DNA of 64,000 nucleotides, from NCBI RefSeq assembly GCF_004342005.1, contig NZ_SMBX01000011.1:31483-95482 (forward strand). Direction: 5' to 3'. This DNA is from Paracandidimonas soli. Lineage in GTDB: Bacteria > Pseudomonadota > Gammaproteobacteria > Burkholderiales > Burkholderiaceae_B. A model generated the notes under the pieces. The model was not told the origin of the DNA, did no database searches, and saw only the letters and a program-made list of their open reading frames with translations. A program made the position numbers and the translations under genes. Position 1 is the first letter of the stretch. The number at the start of each line of letters is the position of its first letter. Positions 17,668 to 26,618 of this stretch are shown here, one piece after another.

Positions 17668-18435
17668 TCAGCGAAACGCATCCCTCAACCCAAACACCGC
17701 CTGCTTGAACACCCCAAGATCCGTACCCACGGCCACGAAGTTGAAACCCCATTCCAGGTAGCGCTTCGCATCCGCCTGGATGGGAGCCAGGATGCCGGTG
17801 GCCTTGCCTGCGGCCTGGGCGCGGTCGTGCAGATCGCGGATCACGCGCTGCACATCGGGATGATTGGGGTTGCCCAGATGGCCCAGCGCAGCCGACAGAT
17901 CGGACGGGCCGATGAAAATGCCGTCCACGCCTTCGACCGCGAGAATGTCATCGAACGCCTCGATACCCTTCACGCTTTCGATCTGCAGCAGCACGCAGAT
18001 ACTGTCGTTGATGACCTGGTTGTAGTTGGCGATGCTGCCATAGCGATTGCTGCGATGCGCACCGGCCACACCGCGAATGCCGTGCGGCGGATAACGTGTG
18101 GCGGACACGGCCTTGCGGGCATCGTCGGCCGATTCGATGAAGGGGATCAGCAGATTGTAGAAGCCAATGTCCAGCAACTGCTTGATCATGACGGGATTGT
18201 TCTCGGCCGGCCTGCCGACGGTTGCCGCTGTGCTGCCGTTGAGCGTCTGCAACTGCGCCATCAGCAGCGGCAGCGACGTGGGGGAATGCTCGCTGTCCAG
18301 CAGCAGCCAATCGTAGCCCGCCAGCCCGGCTATTTCCATCGTAACGCTGCCGGTCAGGCAGTTCCAGAAACCGATCAATTGCTCACGGTCGAGGATCCGC
18401 TGGCGGAATCCGTTGAGTACATCGCTTGCAGCCAT
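17668..18435 (-). CDS. garL: 5-keto-4-deoxy-D-glucarate aldolase (HpcH/HpaI family)
   Basis: 255 residues, class II pyruvate aldolase fold. It matches E. coli GarL closely: GLAGYDWLLLDSEHSPTS with base His50, LLDIGFYNLLIPF, TRYPPHGIRGV, the metal ligands Glu153 (QIES) and Asp179 (IGPSDL), and ADAKRYLEWGFNFVAVGTDLGVF. It cleaves 5-keto-4-deoxyglucarate, the garD product, into pyruvate and tartronate semialdehyde. It lies 87 bp after the GntR gene on the same strand and is probably co-transcribed with it. No tartronate semialdehyde reductase of the GarR type is adjacent. Confidence 0.93.
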   Translation of the reverse strand: MAASDVLNGFRQRILDREQLIGFWNCLTGSVTMEIAGLAGYDWLLLDSEHSPTSLPLLMAQLQTLNGSTAATVGRPAENNPVMIKQLLDIGFYNLLIPFIESADDARKAVSATRYPPHGIRGVAGAHRSNRYGSIANYNQVINDSICVLLQIESVKGIEAFDDILAVEGVDGIFIGPSDLSAALGHLGNPNHPDVQRVIRDLHDRAQAAGKATGILAPIQADAKRYLEWGFNFVAVGTDLGVFKQAVFGLRDAFR

Positions 18436-18522
18436 ACTGCTCTCCTTCGAAGATGCTTCAGTTCATGTTGTATCCGATGTTCGTCGAGCCTCGCACCCGA
18501 GCAAAGACGGGCGCGAAACGTC

Positions 18523-19305
18523 TCATGCGCGATTGCCCGTATCCTGCATGGCATCGGCCGACTGGCCGACCAGCCTGCCGCGCGCCTGTCCCAGGTGATA
18601 CTTCATGGCGATGCGCGCCTGCTCGCTGTCCTGCTTGGCGATGGCCTGTACGATCGCTTCGTGCTCGGCCATCACCATGATCGAACGCTGCTGCGTTCCC
18701 GTGCGCGTGAGGTTCAGCGCGAGCCGCATGAACCCCTGCACCGGCTCCAGCACGGACTCCAGCACAGAAGCGTACAGCTCGTTGCCGCTGGCGTGCGCGA
18801 TGCTCATGTGAAAGGCCAGGTCGGCTTCCGCCGTGGCTCCTTTTTTTTGCACGAGGGCATTGAACTTCCGGTGCGCAGTCTCGATCGCCTTGAGCTGGGC
18901 ACGGCTGCGCCGCAAGGCGGCGAGCCTGGCGGCATCGCCTTCGATAGTCTGGCGCAGCTCCTGCGCGCGCAAGTAGAACGCGACATTGCCGGCGTCGTCG
19001 AACGTCTTCAGTCGCACCTCGGGCTGGTGCGTGACGAATGTACCCATTCCCTGGTGAGCGGTGATCAGGCCGTCCGCCCGCAGCCGCAACAAGGCCTCGC
19101 GCACGACGGGGCGCGAGATGTCGTGCTGGCGGCTGATTTCGTGTTCGGAAGCCAGACGGTCTCCCACCTTCAGTTCGCCCGACATGATCTGTTCCAGGAT
19201 CAGGCCGTACAGCTTGTCGCCCAGCCTCTGGCGCTGGTCGGGACGCGCCACGCCAACTGCCGCAAGCTCCGTCCTGGATCCGGATTCCGTAGTTTTCTTT
19301 TTCAT
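18523..19305 (-). CDS. GntR-family regulator, FCD (FadR) type
   Basis: 260 residues. The winged helix (LGDKLYGLILEQIMSGELKVGDRL, then ISRPVVREALLRLRADGLI) is followed by an all-helical FCD ligand domain whose His residues usually bind a metal and a carboxylate. Sugar acids or keto acids are common ligands of such proteins. It is transcribed before garL and divergently from the DHDPS-family gene at 19526. TTGT/ACAA sites overlap the promoter between them (19447-19486), so autoregulated repression is likely. It is similar in layout to the GntR at 29851. Confidence 0.93.
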   Translation of the reverse strand: MKKKTTESGSRTELAAVGVARPDQRQRLGDKLYGLILEQIMSGELKVGDRLASEHEISRQHDISRPVVREALLRLRADGLITAHQGMGTFVTHQPEVRLKTFDDAGNVAFYLRAQELRQTIEGDAARLAALRRSRAQLKAIETAHRKFNALVQKKGATAEADLAFHMSIAHASGNELYASVLESVLEPVQGFMRLALNLTRTGTQQRSIMVMAEHEAIVQAIAKQDSEQARIAMKYHLGQARGRLVGQSADAMQDTGNRA

Positions 19306-19446
19306 CGATGATCAGGCTCCGCGCCTGCGCGTGAAAGCGTTCAATGCCGCATCATAACCTCGCAGCGCCTGCCTTTGGCCGCACGCCCGCATGTCGGCGC
19401 CATAACCACAGTACCTGCCTTGAGCTTTCGCCGCCCCCGCAACTTG

Positions 19447-19486
19447 GTTGACAACTAAATACAGTAAAAATATACTTGTTTGACAA
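19447..19486 (+). promoter_or_regulatory. Near-consensus sigma-70 promoter with two overlapping operator-like sites
   Basis: TTGACA (19448-19453), a 17-nt spacer and TATACT (19471-19476) form a near-perfect promoter for the gene at 19526. GTTGACAAC (19447-19455) covers the -35, and TTGT-TTG-ACAA (19476-19486) covers the -10/start. The paired sites, about 30 bp apart, suit repression by the divergent GntR protein. Confidence 0.65.
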
Positions 19487-19525
19487 TAGACACGCAACCC
19501 AAACCTTCACTTTCAGGAGCCACAC

Positions 19526-20434
19526 ATGGCTGAAATTTCCGCCGGCCTGCGCAAGGCGCTTACCGGCATCTCCGGTATTCTGGTGACGCCGTTCGACGCC
19601 AACGACAATATCGAGCCCGGCAAGCTTGACCCCATCATCGAGCGCGCTATCGCAGCCAAGGTCGACATCCTGGTCGCCAACGGAAACACCAGCGAGTTCT
19701 ACTCTCTCCAGGCGCACGAAGCCGAGCGGATGATGCAGGCCGTCGTCGAGAAAGTGGCCGGGCGCGCTCCCGTGCTCAACGGCGTGGGCCGCAGCGTCGG
19801 CGAAGCCTGCGCGCTGGCGCGCGCTTCCAGGAAGGCCGGCGTCGACGCCATCATGGTGCATCAGCCGCCCGATCCTTTCGCCGCGCCGCGCGGCGTGCTG
19901 GAATACATCCGCCGCGTGGCCGACGCTGCCGACGGCCTGCCGCTGATGCTGTACCTGCGCAATGACGCCATCGGCATCGACAACATCGTCAAGCTCACAG
20001 AGATTCCCGGCGTCGCCGGCGTGAAATGGGCGACCCCCGCCCCGCTGAAGCTGGCGCAGGCCATCCGTTCCGCCGCGCCGGAGATCGTCTGGGTCTGCGG
20101 ACTGGCCGAAGTCTGGGCGCCGTCCATGTACGCTGTCGGCGCACAGGGCTTCACGTCAGGCCTCATCAATGTCTGGCCCGCCCGCTCCGTCGCCATCCTC
20201 GAAGCGCTGCGCGCCGGCCAGTACCAGGAAGCCATGCGCCTGATCGGAGAAATCGAAGAGTTCGAAGCCATCCGGGCCGAAGAGTTGAACGGCACCAACG
20301 TAACCGGAGTCAAGGCCGCGCTGCAATTGCTCGGCAACGATTGCGGCCCCACGCGCGCGCCCGCCGCCTGGCCGCTGACAACCTCGCAGCAGGAACGCAT
20401 GAAGACCATGCTGAAAAGCGTCGGCGTCATCTGA
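19526..20434 (+). CDS. Dihydrodipicolinate synthase/N-acetylneuraminate lyase family protein
   Basis: 302 residues, TIM barrel. The Schiff-base Lys167 (GVKWATP) and catalytic Tyr143 (MLYLRND) are present, and GNTSEF (53-58) replaces the usual GxTGE carboxylate-binding loop. Family members are aldolases or dehydratases of 2-keto-3-deoxy acids. It is distinct from kdgD at 25494, and being next to garL and garD it probably handles another keto-deoxy sugar acid; the exact reaction cannot be given. Divergent from a GntR gene whose product may repress it. Confidence 0.88.
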   Translation: MAEISAGLRKALTGISGILVTPFDANDNIEPGKLDPIIERAIAAKVDILVANGNTSEFYSLQAHEAERMMQAVVEKVAGRAPVLNGVGRSVGEACALARASRKAGVDAIMVHQPPDPFAAPRGVLEYIRRVADAADGLPLMLYLRNDAIGIDNIVKLTEIPGVAGVKWATPAPLKLAQAIRSAAPEIVWVCGLAEVWAPSMYAVGAQGFTSGLINVWPARSVAILEALRAGQYQEAMRLIGEIEEFEAIRAEELNGTNVTGVKAALQLLGNDCGPTRAPAAWPLTTSQQERMKTMLKSVGVI

Positions 20435-20492
20435 AACCGCTTGCGGCGGTTCCGGGGCCAGCGTCATTCTTGCCCGCCCGGAGAACGCGGAA

Positions 20493-20512
20493 CCCCGGCC
20501 CGGAGGCCGGGG
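20493..20512. terminator. GC-rich hairpin between convergent genes
   Basis: CCCCGGCC and GGCCGGGG pair over 8 bp with a CGGA loop between the stops at 20434 and 20577. No T-run, so the terminator role is tentative. Confidence 0.5.
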
Positions 20513-20576
20513 CCTGGACGCAACGCTCGCCGGTCATGCTTCATGCATCCGCAAGAATCTTCGGCGGCGATCGCCC

Positions 20577-21602
20577 TCAATCCATCTTGGCGCCGGATTT
20601 CTTGACGGTATCACCCCATTTCCGGATCTCGGCCGTCATGAAATCGGAAACCTCCTTGGGCGAATTTGCGACCACGACAAAACCGACCTCTTCCAGCTTT
20701 TCGCGAATGGCGGGATCGTTCATGGCAGCCACGGTTTCGCGATGCAGCTTCTCCATGATGTGCTCGGGCGTTCCCGCCGGCGCGCTCAGGCCGAAGAAGG
20801 ATTCGGCCGAATAGCCGGGATAGAATTCCGCGATCGCGGGTACGTCGGGATAGGCCGGGTTGCGCTCAAGACTGGTGACCGCGAGCGCGCGCAACTTGCC
20901 CCCCTCCACATGAGGCAGCAGGTTATCCTGATTCAACAGCAACGCATTGACCTGGTCGCCCATGACGGCGGTGATCGCGGCCGCGCCGCCCTTGTACGGC
21001 GCGTGAACGATGTCCAGTCCGGCGACCTGCTTGAGCATTTCCATCGACAGATGGCCCGAAGATCCGCTGCCGGAACTGGCCGCCACATACTTGCCCGGAT
21101 TGGCCTTGACGATATCGATGAACTCCTTGAAGGTCTTGGCTTCGAACGAGGGGTTTACCACCAATACGTTAGGCCCCGTGGCCAGCAGGGACACATGCGC
21201 GAATTCGCTGTCCTGATAGGCGATCTGCGGATACAGCGCATAACCGATGGCATTGGAACCCACGCCGGAAAGCAACAGCGTATAGCCGTCCGGCTCCGCC
21301 TTTGCCACGACGTTGGAACCGATCGTGCCGCTGGCTCCGCCCCGGTTCTCGATGATCACGCTTTGTCCAAGCCGTTCTGCCAGCAGGTTGCCCAGCATGC
21401 GCCCTACCGCATCGGTACTGCCTCCAGGCGGAAACGGCACGACCAGCCGGATCGGCTTGGTGGGCCAGTCCGTTTCCTGCGCCTGGGACGCGGCCGGCGC
21501 GCCCAGCGCTAACGCCGCGGTCAGGCCTGCCATGCCGCCCAGCAATGCGCGGCGACGCAGCGAGGAGCCTTGTTTGATGATTTTCGTGATTTCCATGCTC
21601 AT
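20577..21602 (-). CDS. Bug-family periplasmic substrate-binding protein with twin-arginine signal
   Basis: 341 residues from the ATG at 21602, with GGGAG 10 nt upstream; the frame extends to 21668, and a second ATG lies at 21596. SLRRRALLGGMAGLTAALAL fits a Tat signal with cleavage near ASQAQ. Core: VVPFPPGGSTDAVGRM, EPDGYTLLLSG and VHAPYKGGAAA. It converges on the DHDPS-family gene and is divergent from the 2-hydroxyacid dehydrogenase at 21740, with a GATGTCAGACATC palindrome between them. Confidence 0.93.
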   Translation of the reverse strand: MSMEITKIIKQGSSLRRRALLGGMAGLTAALALGAPAASQAQETDWPTKPIRLVVPFPPGGSTDAVGRMLGNLLAERLGQSVIIENRGGASGTIGSNVVAKAEPDGYTLLLSGVGSNAIGYALYPQIAYQDSEFAHVSLLATGPNVLVVNPSFEAKTFKEFIDIVKANPGKYVAASSGSGSSGHLSMEMLKQVAGLDIVHAPYKGGAAAITAVMGDQVNALLLNQDNLLPHVEGGKLRALAVTSLERNPAYPDVPAIAEFYPGYSAESFFGLSAPAGTPEHIMEKLHRETVAAMNDPAIREKLEEVGFVVVANSPKEVSDFMTAEIRKWGDTVKKSGAKMD

Positions 21603-21656
21603 ATCGGATAGTCTCCCATGATGCTGATGATTGAATAGATAATTCGGACAATATAT

Positions 21657-21669
21657 GATGTCAGACATC
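21657..21669. promoter_or_regulatory. Palindrome GATGTC-A-GACATC, putative operator
   Basis: A perfect 6+1+6 palindrome in the divergent gap 21603-21739. On the minus strand a TATATT hexamer follows directly and could be the -10 of the Bug gene. It shares the ATGTC core with sites at 5570, 25436, 27723 and 29706-29739. Confidence 0.45.
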
Positions 21670-21739
21670 TTAAGAGACGCACGATAGCGGATCTTTCATT
21701 CCCGGCAAACCCGTATAACCCCGAACAGGATCCCCGACC

Positions 21740-22693
21740 ATGGCACAACCCGACTCCGCAAAGCCCCAACTGCTGGTTCTCTACAACCTGAGGCCCGCAC
21801 AGATGGAGCAACTGGAACAGTCCTTCACTCTGCACCGGCTGAACCAGGCCGACGACAAGGCGTCGCTCCTTGCCGCCGTCGGCCCGAACATCCGCGGCGT
21901 CGTCACCAGCGGCGGACTGGGCTTCAAGGCCGAGATGCTGTCGTCTCTACCCCTGCTGGAGATCGTGGCCTCTTCGGGCGTCGGCACCGACAGCATCGAC
22001 ATCGCCGCCTGCCATGCCAGGGGCATCGCCGTCACCAACACGCCCGACGTCCTGAACGACGATGTCGCCGATCTCGGCATCGGCCTCATCATGAACGCAT
22101 TGCGCCGCCTCGGCGACGGCCACGCCTATACACGCAGCGGCGACTGGGGCCGCCTCGGCATGATGACGCTGACCACGTCGCTGAAAGGCAAGCGCCTGGG
22201 CATCGTCGGCCTGGGCCGCATCGGGCACGAGCTGGCCGACCGCGCCTCCGCGCTGAAAATGCAGATTGCCTACACCGGCCGCAACAAGCAGGATGTCGGC
22301 TACACCTACTACGCCAGCCTGGCCGAACTGGCCAGCAACAGCGACGTGCTGGCGCTGACCTGCCCCGGCGGCAAGCAGACTTACCACATCATCGATGCGG
22401 CCGTCCTCGAAGCCCTGGGCCCCAAGGGCTGGCTCGTCAACCTGGCGCGCGGCTCGGTGGTGGACGAAGCCGCGCTCATCGACGCGCTGGAGCAGCGCCG
22501 CATCGCCGGGGCCGCGCTGGACGTGTTCGAGAACGAGCCCAATATCGATCCTCGCTTCTCGACGCTGGACAACGTGGTGCTCTACCCGCACCACGCCAGC
22601 GGCACGACGGAAACGCGCGACGCCATGTCGCAACTGGTGGTCGACAATCTCATCGCGCACTTCCAGCAGAGGCCGCTGGTCACGCCCGTCTGA
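21740..22693 (+). CDS. D-isomer-specific 2-hydroxyacid dehydrogenase
   Basis: 317 residues. Rossmann motif GIVGLGRIG; catalytic Arg in VNLARGSVVDEAALIDAL, Glu in FENEPNID and His in VLYPHHASGTTETRD. It resembles glyoxylate/hydroxypyruvate reductases and is a different paralogue from 3174-4130. It is followed after 70 bp by an IlvD/EDD sugar-acid dehydratase and then by GntR and kdgD, so it probably works in sugar-acid catabolism. Reduction of a small 2-keto acid such as tartronate semialdehyde or hydroxypyruvate is possible but not shown. Confidence 0.92.
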   Translation: MAQPDSAKPQLLVLYNLRPAQMEQLEQSFTLHRLNQADDKASLLAAVGPNIRGVVTSGGLGFKAEMLSSLPLLEIVASSGVGTDSIDIAACHARGIAVTNTPDVLNDDVADLGIGLIMNALRRLGDGHAYTRSGDWGRLGMMTLTTSLKGKRLGIVGLGRIGHELADRASALKMQIAYTGRNKQDVGYTYYASLAELASNSDVLALTCPGGKQTYHIIDAAVLEALGPKGWLVNLARGSVVDEAALIDALEQRRIAGAALDVFENEPNIDPRFSTLDNVVLYPHHASGTTETRDAMSQLVVDNLIAHFQQRPLVTPV

Positions 22694-22763
22694 GCCACGC
22701 GGCACAACACCCGGGCGGCTTCTCTCCGCCCGCGGTCATTCATACGAACAACAGGCACCCCAA

Positions 22764-24518
22764 ATGACACAACCCTACGAACGCATTCGCCGCAAGTCGC
22801 CGGAAGACCTGCGCTCCGCGCGCTGGTTCGCTCCCGACGACCTGCGCAGCTTCGGCCACCGCTCGCGCATCATGCAGATGGGCTATGCGCCCGAGGACTG
22901 GGCCGGCAAGCCCATCATCGGCATCCTGAACACCTGGTCCGACCTGAATCCCTGTCATGCGCACTTCAAGCACCGCGTCGAGGACGTCAAGCGCGGCGTC
23001 CTGCAGGCGGGCGGCTTCCCCGTGGAAATGCCTGCGATCACGCTGTCGGAAAACTTCATGAAGCCGACGACCATGCTGTACCGCAACCTGCTGGCCATGG
23101 AAGTCGAGGAGCAGATCCGCGCCCATCCGGTCGACGGCGTCGTGCTGCTGGGCGGCTGCGACAAGACCACCCCGGGCCTGACCATGGGCGCGCTGACCGC
23201 GGGCCTGCCCATGATCTATCTGCCGGCCGGCCCCATGCTGCGCGGCAACTACGCGGGCCAGCAGCTGGGCTCGGGATCGGACGCCTGGAAGTACTGGGAC
23301 GAGCGCCGCGCCGGCACGATCACCGCCCAGCAATGGCTGGGCGTGGAAGGCGGCATCGCGCGCTCGTACGGCCACTGCATGACCATGGGCACGGCTTCCA
23401 CCATGACGGCCATCGCGGACGCCATGGGCCTGAGCATTCCGGGCGCTTCTTCGATTCCCGCGCCGGATGCCAACCACATCCGCATGGCGTCCGCCTGTGG
23501 CCGGCGCATCGTGGAAATGGTCTGGGAAAACCTGACGCCCGACCTGATCGTCACGCCGCAGGCCGTGCGCAACGCCACCGTGGTCGCCATGGCGATGGGC
23601 TGTTCCACCAACGCGGTCATCCACCTGCTGGCCATGGCGCGCCGCGCGGGCGTGCACTGGTCACTGGACGACCTGGATGCGCTGGGCCGCACCACGCCGG
23701 TCATCGCCAATGTCCGGCCATCGGGTTCGACTTACCTGATGGAGGATTTCTTCTATGCCGGCGGCCTGCTGGGGATGATGGGCCAGTTGAAGGAAAAGCT
23801 GGACCTGGACTGCCTCACCGTCATGGGCGAAACCCTGGGCCAGGCCATCGCCGATGCGCCGGTCTACAACGAGGACGTCATCCGCCCGCTGTCCAACCCC
23901 GTCTACCACGAAGGCTCGCTGGCCGTGCTGCGCGGCAATCTGTGCCCGGACGGCGCCGTCATCAAGCCGGCTGCCTGCGACGCCCGTTTCCAGAGGCACA
24001 CGGGTCCCGCGCTGGTGTTCGACAGCTACCCCGAAATGAAGGCCGCCATCGACGACGAAAACCTGGATGTCACGCCCGACCATATCCTGGTGCTGCGCAA
24101 CGCTGGTCCGCTGGGCGGCCCCGGCATGCCGGAATGGGGCATGCTGCCCATGCCCAAGGCCCTGCTCAAGCAGGGACACCGAGACATGCTGCGCATTTCC
24201 GACGCGCGCATGAGCGGCACCAGCTACGGCGCCTGCGTGCTGCATGTCGCGCCCGAAGCCCATATCGGCGGTCCGCTGGCGCTGCTGCGCACCGGAGACC
24301 TGATCAGCATCGACATCCCCGCGCGCACGCTGAACATGCTGGTCAGCGATGAGGAGCTGGAGAAGCGCCGCGCCGAATGGAAGCAGCCGGAGCCGAAGTT
24401 CGAACGCGGCTACGGCTGGATGTTCTCCAAGCACATCAGCCAGGCCAACGAGGGCTGCGACTTCGACTACCTGACCCGCGACTTCGGCAAGGCCGCCGGA
24501 GAACCAGATATTTTCTGA
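22764..24518 (+). CDS. IlvD/EDD-family sugar-acid dehydratase (L-arabinonate dehydratase-like)
   Basis: 584 residues from the ATG at 22764; the frame continues upstream but without homology. Cys64 (LNPCHAHF), Cys132 (GGCDKTTPG) and Cys205 (GHCMTMGT) form the iron-sulfur site, with Asp133 and Lys134 at the Mg site. Length and motifs fit L-arabinonate/pentonate dehydratases with a [2Fe-2S] cluster better than IlvD itself. It removes water from an aldonic acid to give a 2-keto-3-deoxy acid. With kdgD-type enzymes and 2-oxoglutarate-semialdehyde dehydrogenase in the window, the pentonate route to 2-oxoglutarate is plausible. Confidence 0.9.
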   Translation: MTQPYERIRRKSPEDLRSARWFAPDDLRSFGHRSRIMQMGYAPEDWAGKPIIGILNTWSDLNPCHAHFKHRVEDVKRGVLQAGGFPVEMPAITLSENFMKPTTMLYRNLLAMEVEEQIRAHPVDGVVLLGGCDKTTPGLTMGALTAGLPMIYLPAGPMLRGNYAGQQLGSGSDAWKYWDERRAGTITAQQWLGVEGGIARSYGHCMTMGTASTMTAIADAMGLSIPGASSIPAPDANHIRMASACGRRIVEMVWENLTPDLIVTPQAVRNATVVAMAMGCSTNAVIHLLAMARRAGVHWSLDDLDALGRTTPVIANVRPSGSTYLMEDFFYAGGLLGMMGQLKEKLDLDCLTVMGETLGQAIADAPVYNEDVIRPLSNPVYHEGSLAVLRGNLCPDGAVIKPAACDARFQRHTGPALVFDSYPEMKAAIDDENLDVTPDHILVLRNAGPLGGPGMPEWGMLPMPKALLKQGHRDMLRISDARMSGTSYGACVLHVAPEAHIGGPLALLRTGDLISIDIPARTLNMLVSDEELEKRRAEWKQPEPKFERGYGWMFSKHISQANEGCDFDYLTRDFGKAAGEPDIF

Positions 24519-24618
24519 CGGCCGACGGGCCTGCCGCCGACAGGGCGCAGGCCCCATCCGGCAGCCGGGCCATCTATAATCCTGTGGATAACCGATCACC
24601 ACACCACCAGCCCCGGAC

Positions 24619-25383
24619 ATGACAACCACCTCTCCTCGCCTGACCTCACTGATTCGACGCTCTTCGCGCACGCTCGCGGAGGAAGCCGTCGAAGCCCTGT
24701 CCGCCCCCATCCACAGCGGCCAGCTCGGCCCGGGCGACAAGCTGCCCACTGAATCGGAAATCATGCGCCAGCTGGGAGTCAGCCGCACCGTCGTGCGTGA
24801 GGCCATTTCGCGCCTGCAGGCCAGCGGCCTGGTCGAAACGCGCCATGGCATCGGCACATTCGTGGCGCAGCCGGCGGAAAATCCGATGCACATCCCGCTG
24901 AGTTCCGTCAGCACAGCCATCGATGCCGTTGCGCTGCTGGAGGTCCGCATCGCCATCGAAGTCGAGGCGGCCACACTGGCGGCGGAACGCCGCACGCCGG
25001 AGCAGCTCGACGCCATCAGACAGGCGCTCGACCATCTGACCGCGCTGGAAAGCGCCGACGTGCTGGATCCACAGCACGCCATCGATGCCGATTTTGCATT
25101 CCACCAGGCCATCGCCATGGCAACGGGCAATACCTATTTCCACGAATATCTCACCCATCTGGGCAAAGGCTCGATTCCCCGCAGCCGGCTGCAGATGGAC
25201 AACGACTCTCACCAGCGCTATCTGCAAAAGCTGAACAAAGAGCACCAGTTCATCTATTCCGCCATCCAGGCGCAGGACCCCGCAACGGCCGGCGAAGCCG
25301 CGCGCAGCCATCTGCGCAACAGTCAGACCCGCCTGAAGCGCGCGCTGGAAGCCCAGGACAGCGCGGCCGAATCCATCCGCTAG
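24619..25383 (+). CDS. GntR-family regulator, FCD (FadR) type
   Basis: 254 residues. The winged helix is RTLAEEAVEALSAPIHSGQL, then GVSRTVVREAISRLQASGLV; the FCD domain carries the acidic/His set (VEVRIAIEVEAA-like LEVRIAIEVEAATLA, DADFAFHQAIA). A TATAAT hexamer at 24575 may be its promoter. It lies 110 bp before kdgD, whose promoter contains an ATGTC operator at 25436. It is the best placed candidate for the regulator of the ATGTC motif across the block; that link is inference. Confidence 0.93.
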   Translation: MTTTSPRLTSLIRRSSRTLAEEAVEALSAPIHSGQLGPGDKLPTESEIMRQLGVSRTVVREAISRLQASGLVETRHGIGTFVAQPAENPMHIPLSSVSTAIDAVALLEVRIAIEVEAATLAAERRTPEQLDAIRQALDHLTALESADVLDPQHAIDADFAFHQAIAMATGNTYFHEYLTHLGKGSIPRSRLQMDNDSHQRYLQKLNKEHQFIYSAIQAQDPATAGEAARSHLRNSQTRLKRALEAQDSAAESIR

Positions 25384-25410
25384 GCCGCAATATTTCCCCC
25401 GCCTTGTCGC

Positions 25411-25448
25411 TTGCGCGTTCTCCTCCGTAGTTGTATGATGTCGTATCA
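25411..25448 (+). promoter_or_regulatory. kdgD promoter with overlapping TGAT-GTCGT-ATCA operator
   Basis: TTGCGC (25411-25416), 17 nt and TATGAT (25434-25439) form a promoter. The inverted repeat TGAT-GTCGT-ATCA (25436-25448) covers the -10 and start region, where a repressor would block RNA polymerase. Confidence 0.5.
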
Positions 25449-25493
25449 ATGATCCAGTCATTCTCCAACATCCACTCGAAACTGAGGTGATTC

Positions 25494-26408
25494 ATGTCCG
25501 GCATTACTCCGCAGGAACTCAAGAGCATCATCGGCGAAGGCCTGCTCTCCTTTCCCCTGACCGACTTTGACGCCAATGGCGATTTCAATGCCAAGGGCTA
25601 TATCGATCGCCTGGAATGGCTGGCTCCCTACGGCGCAAGCGCGCTGTTCGCCGCCGGCGGCACGGGCGAATTCTTCTCGCTGGAGCCCAACGAATACAGC
25701 GACATCATCCGCACGGCAGTCACAACCTGCAAAGGCAAGGTGCCCATCATCGCCGGCGCAGGCGGCTCCACGCGCCAGGCCATCGCCTACGCGCAAGAGG
25801 CCGAGCGCCAGGGCGCGCACGGCATCCTGCTGATGCCCCACTACCTGACCGAAGCCAACCAGAACGGCGTCGTTGCCCACGTCGAAGCCGTCTGCAAATC
25901 CGTGGACTTCGGCGTCATCGTCTACAACCGCTCCCTGTGCCGCCTGGAAGCCGATCACCTGGAAGTCCTGGCCGAGCGCTGCCCCAACCTCATCGGCTAC
26001 AAGGACGGCATCGGCGAGATCGAGCGCATGGTCACCATCCGCCGCCGCCTGGGCGACCGCTTCTCGTATCTGGGCGGCCTGCCCACCGCCGAAGTCTTTG
26101 CGTCGGCCTACCGCGCCCTGGGCGTGCCCGTCTACTCGTCGGCCGCATTCAACTTCGTGCCCGCCACCGCCATGCGCTTCTACAAGGCCATCAGCACCGG
26201 CGACCAGGACACGGTCAATGAGTTGCTGGACAAGTTCTTCCTGCCCTACATCAAGCTGCGCAACCGTTCCGCGGGCTACGCCGTCAGCATCGTCAAGGCC
26301 GGCGCCACCCTGGTCGGCCACAGCGCGGGCCCGGTCCGTCCCCCGCTGACGGAACTGACCGCCGAAGAGCGCGACATCCTGGCCGGCATCATCAAGGCAG
26401 TCGAGTAA
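25494..26408 (+). CDS. kdgD: 5-dehydro-4-deoxyglucarate dehydratase
   Basis: 304 residues, the usual family length. Class I aldolase-type barrel with [10 protein letters not shown] as carboxylate-binding loop, Tyr144 (VIVYNRS) and Schiff-base Lys170 (GYKDGIG). These segments and [16 protein letters not shown] are characteristic of KdgD. It dehydrates and decarboxylates 5-dehydro-4-deoxyglucarate to 2-oxoglutarate semialdehyde. It therefore competes with garL for the garD product and feeds the dehydrogenase at 35044. Its own promoter and operator lie at 25411-25448 and terminators follow at 26433 and 26563. Confidence 0.94.
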   Translation: MSGITPQELKSIIGEGLLSFPLTDFDANGDFNAKGYIDRLEWLAPYGASALFAAGGTGEFFSLEPNEYSDIIRTAVTTCKGKVPIIAGAGGSTRQAIAYAQEAERQGAHGILLMPHYLTEANQNGVVAHVEAVCKSVDFGVIVYNRSLCRLEADHLEVLAERCPNLIGYKDGIGEIERMVTIRRRLGDRFSYLGGLPTAEVFASAYRALGVPVYSSAAFNFVPATAMRFYKAISTGDQDTVNELLDKFFLPYIKLRNRSAGYAVSIVKAGATLVGHSAGPVRPPLTELTAEERDILAGIIKAVE

Positions 26409-26432
26409 GTCCGGCATCGCCGGCAAGACAGC

Positions 26433-26480
26433 GCCCCGGCAGCATGGCGGAAGCTTTCCGCCATGCTGCCGGGGCGTTTT
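26433..26480 (+). terminator. Strong terminator after kdgD
   Basis: An 18-bp perfect stem (GCCCCGGCAGCATGGCGG with its complement), a 7-nt loop and GTTTT. Confidence 0.92.
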
Positions 26481-26562
26481 CATGTCCCTGCGAAATCCCG
26501 GGGGGGTCCGGAATGAGCCGGAGAGGAAGCACAGCCTGCATCTTCTCCATCGGCTGCCTGGC

Positions 26563-26596
26563 AACAAAAAGGGAGGATTTCTCCTCCCTTTTTGTT
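26563..26596. terminator. Bidirectional terminator between kdgD and the Bug gene
   Basis: AACAAAAAGGGAGGA pairs with TCCTCCCTTTTTGTT around a TTTC loop. T-runs exist on either strand, so it can end the minus-strand Bug transcript as well. Confidence 0.9.
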
Positions 26597-26618
26597 CAAG
26601 CGCCGCGATGTTGCCGGC

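Noticed and set aside
17407..19311. A 634-codon plus-strand frame
   Set aside because: It lies opposite garL and a GntR gene, both with clear family motifs, and its translation is low-complexity in His/Arg/Gln.
24583..24591. TGTGGATAA, a perfect DnaA box on the minus strand
   Set aside because: A single copy before a GntR gene, with no AT-rich unwinding region or further boxes, so an origin is not supported.
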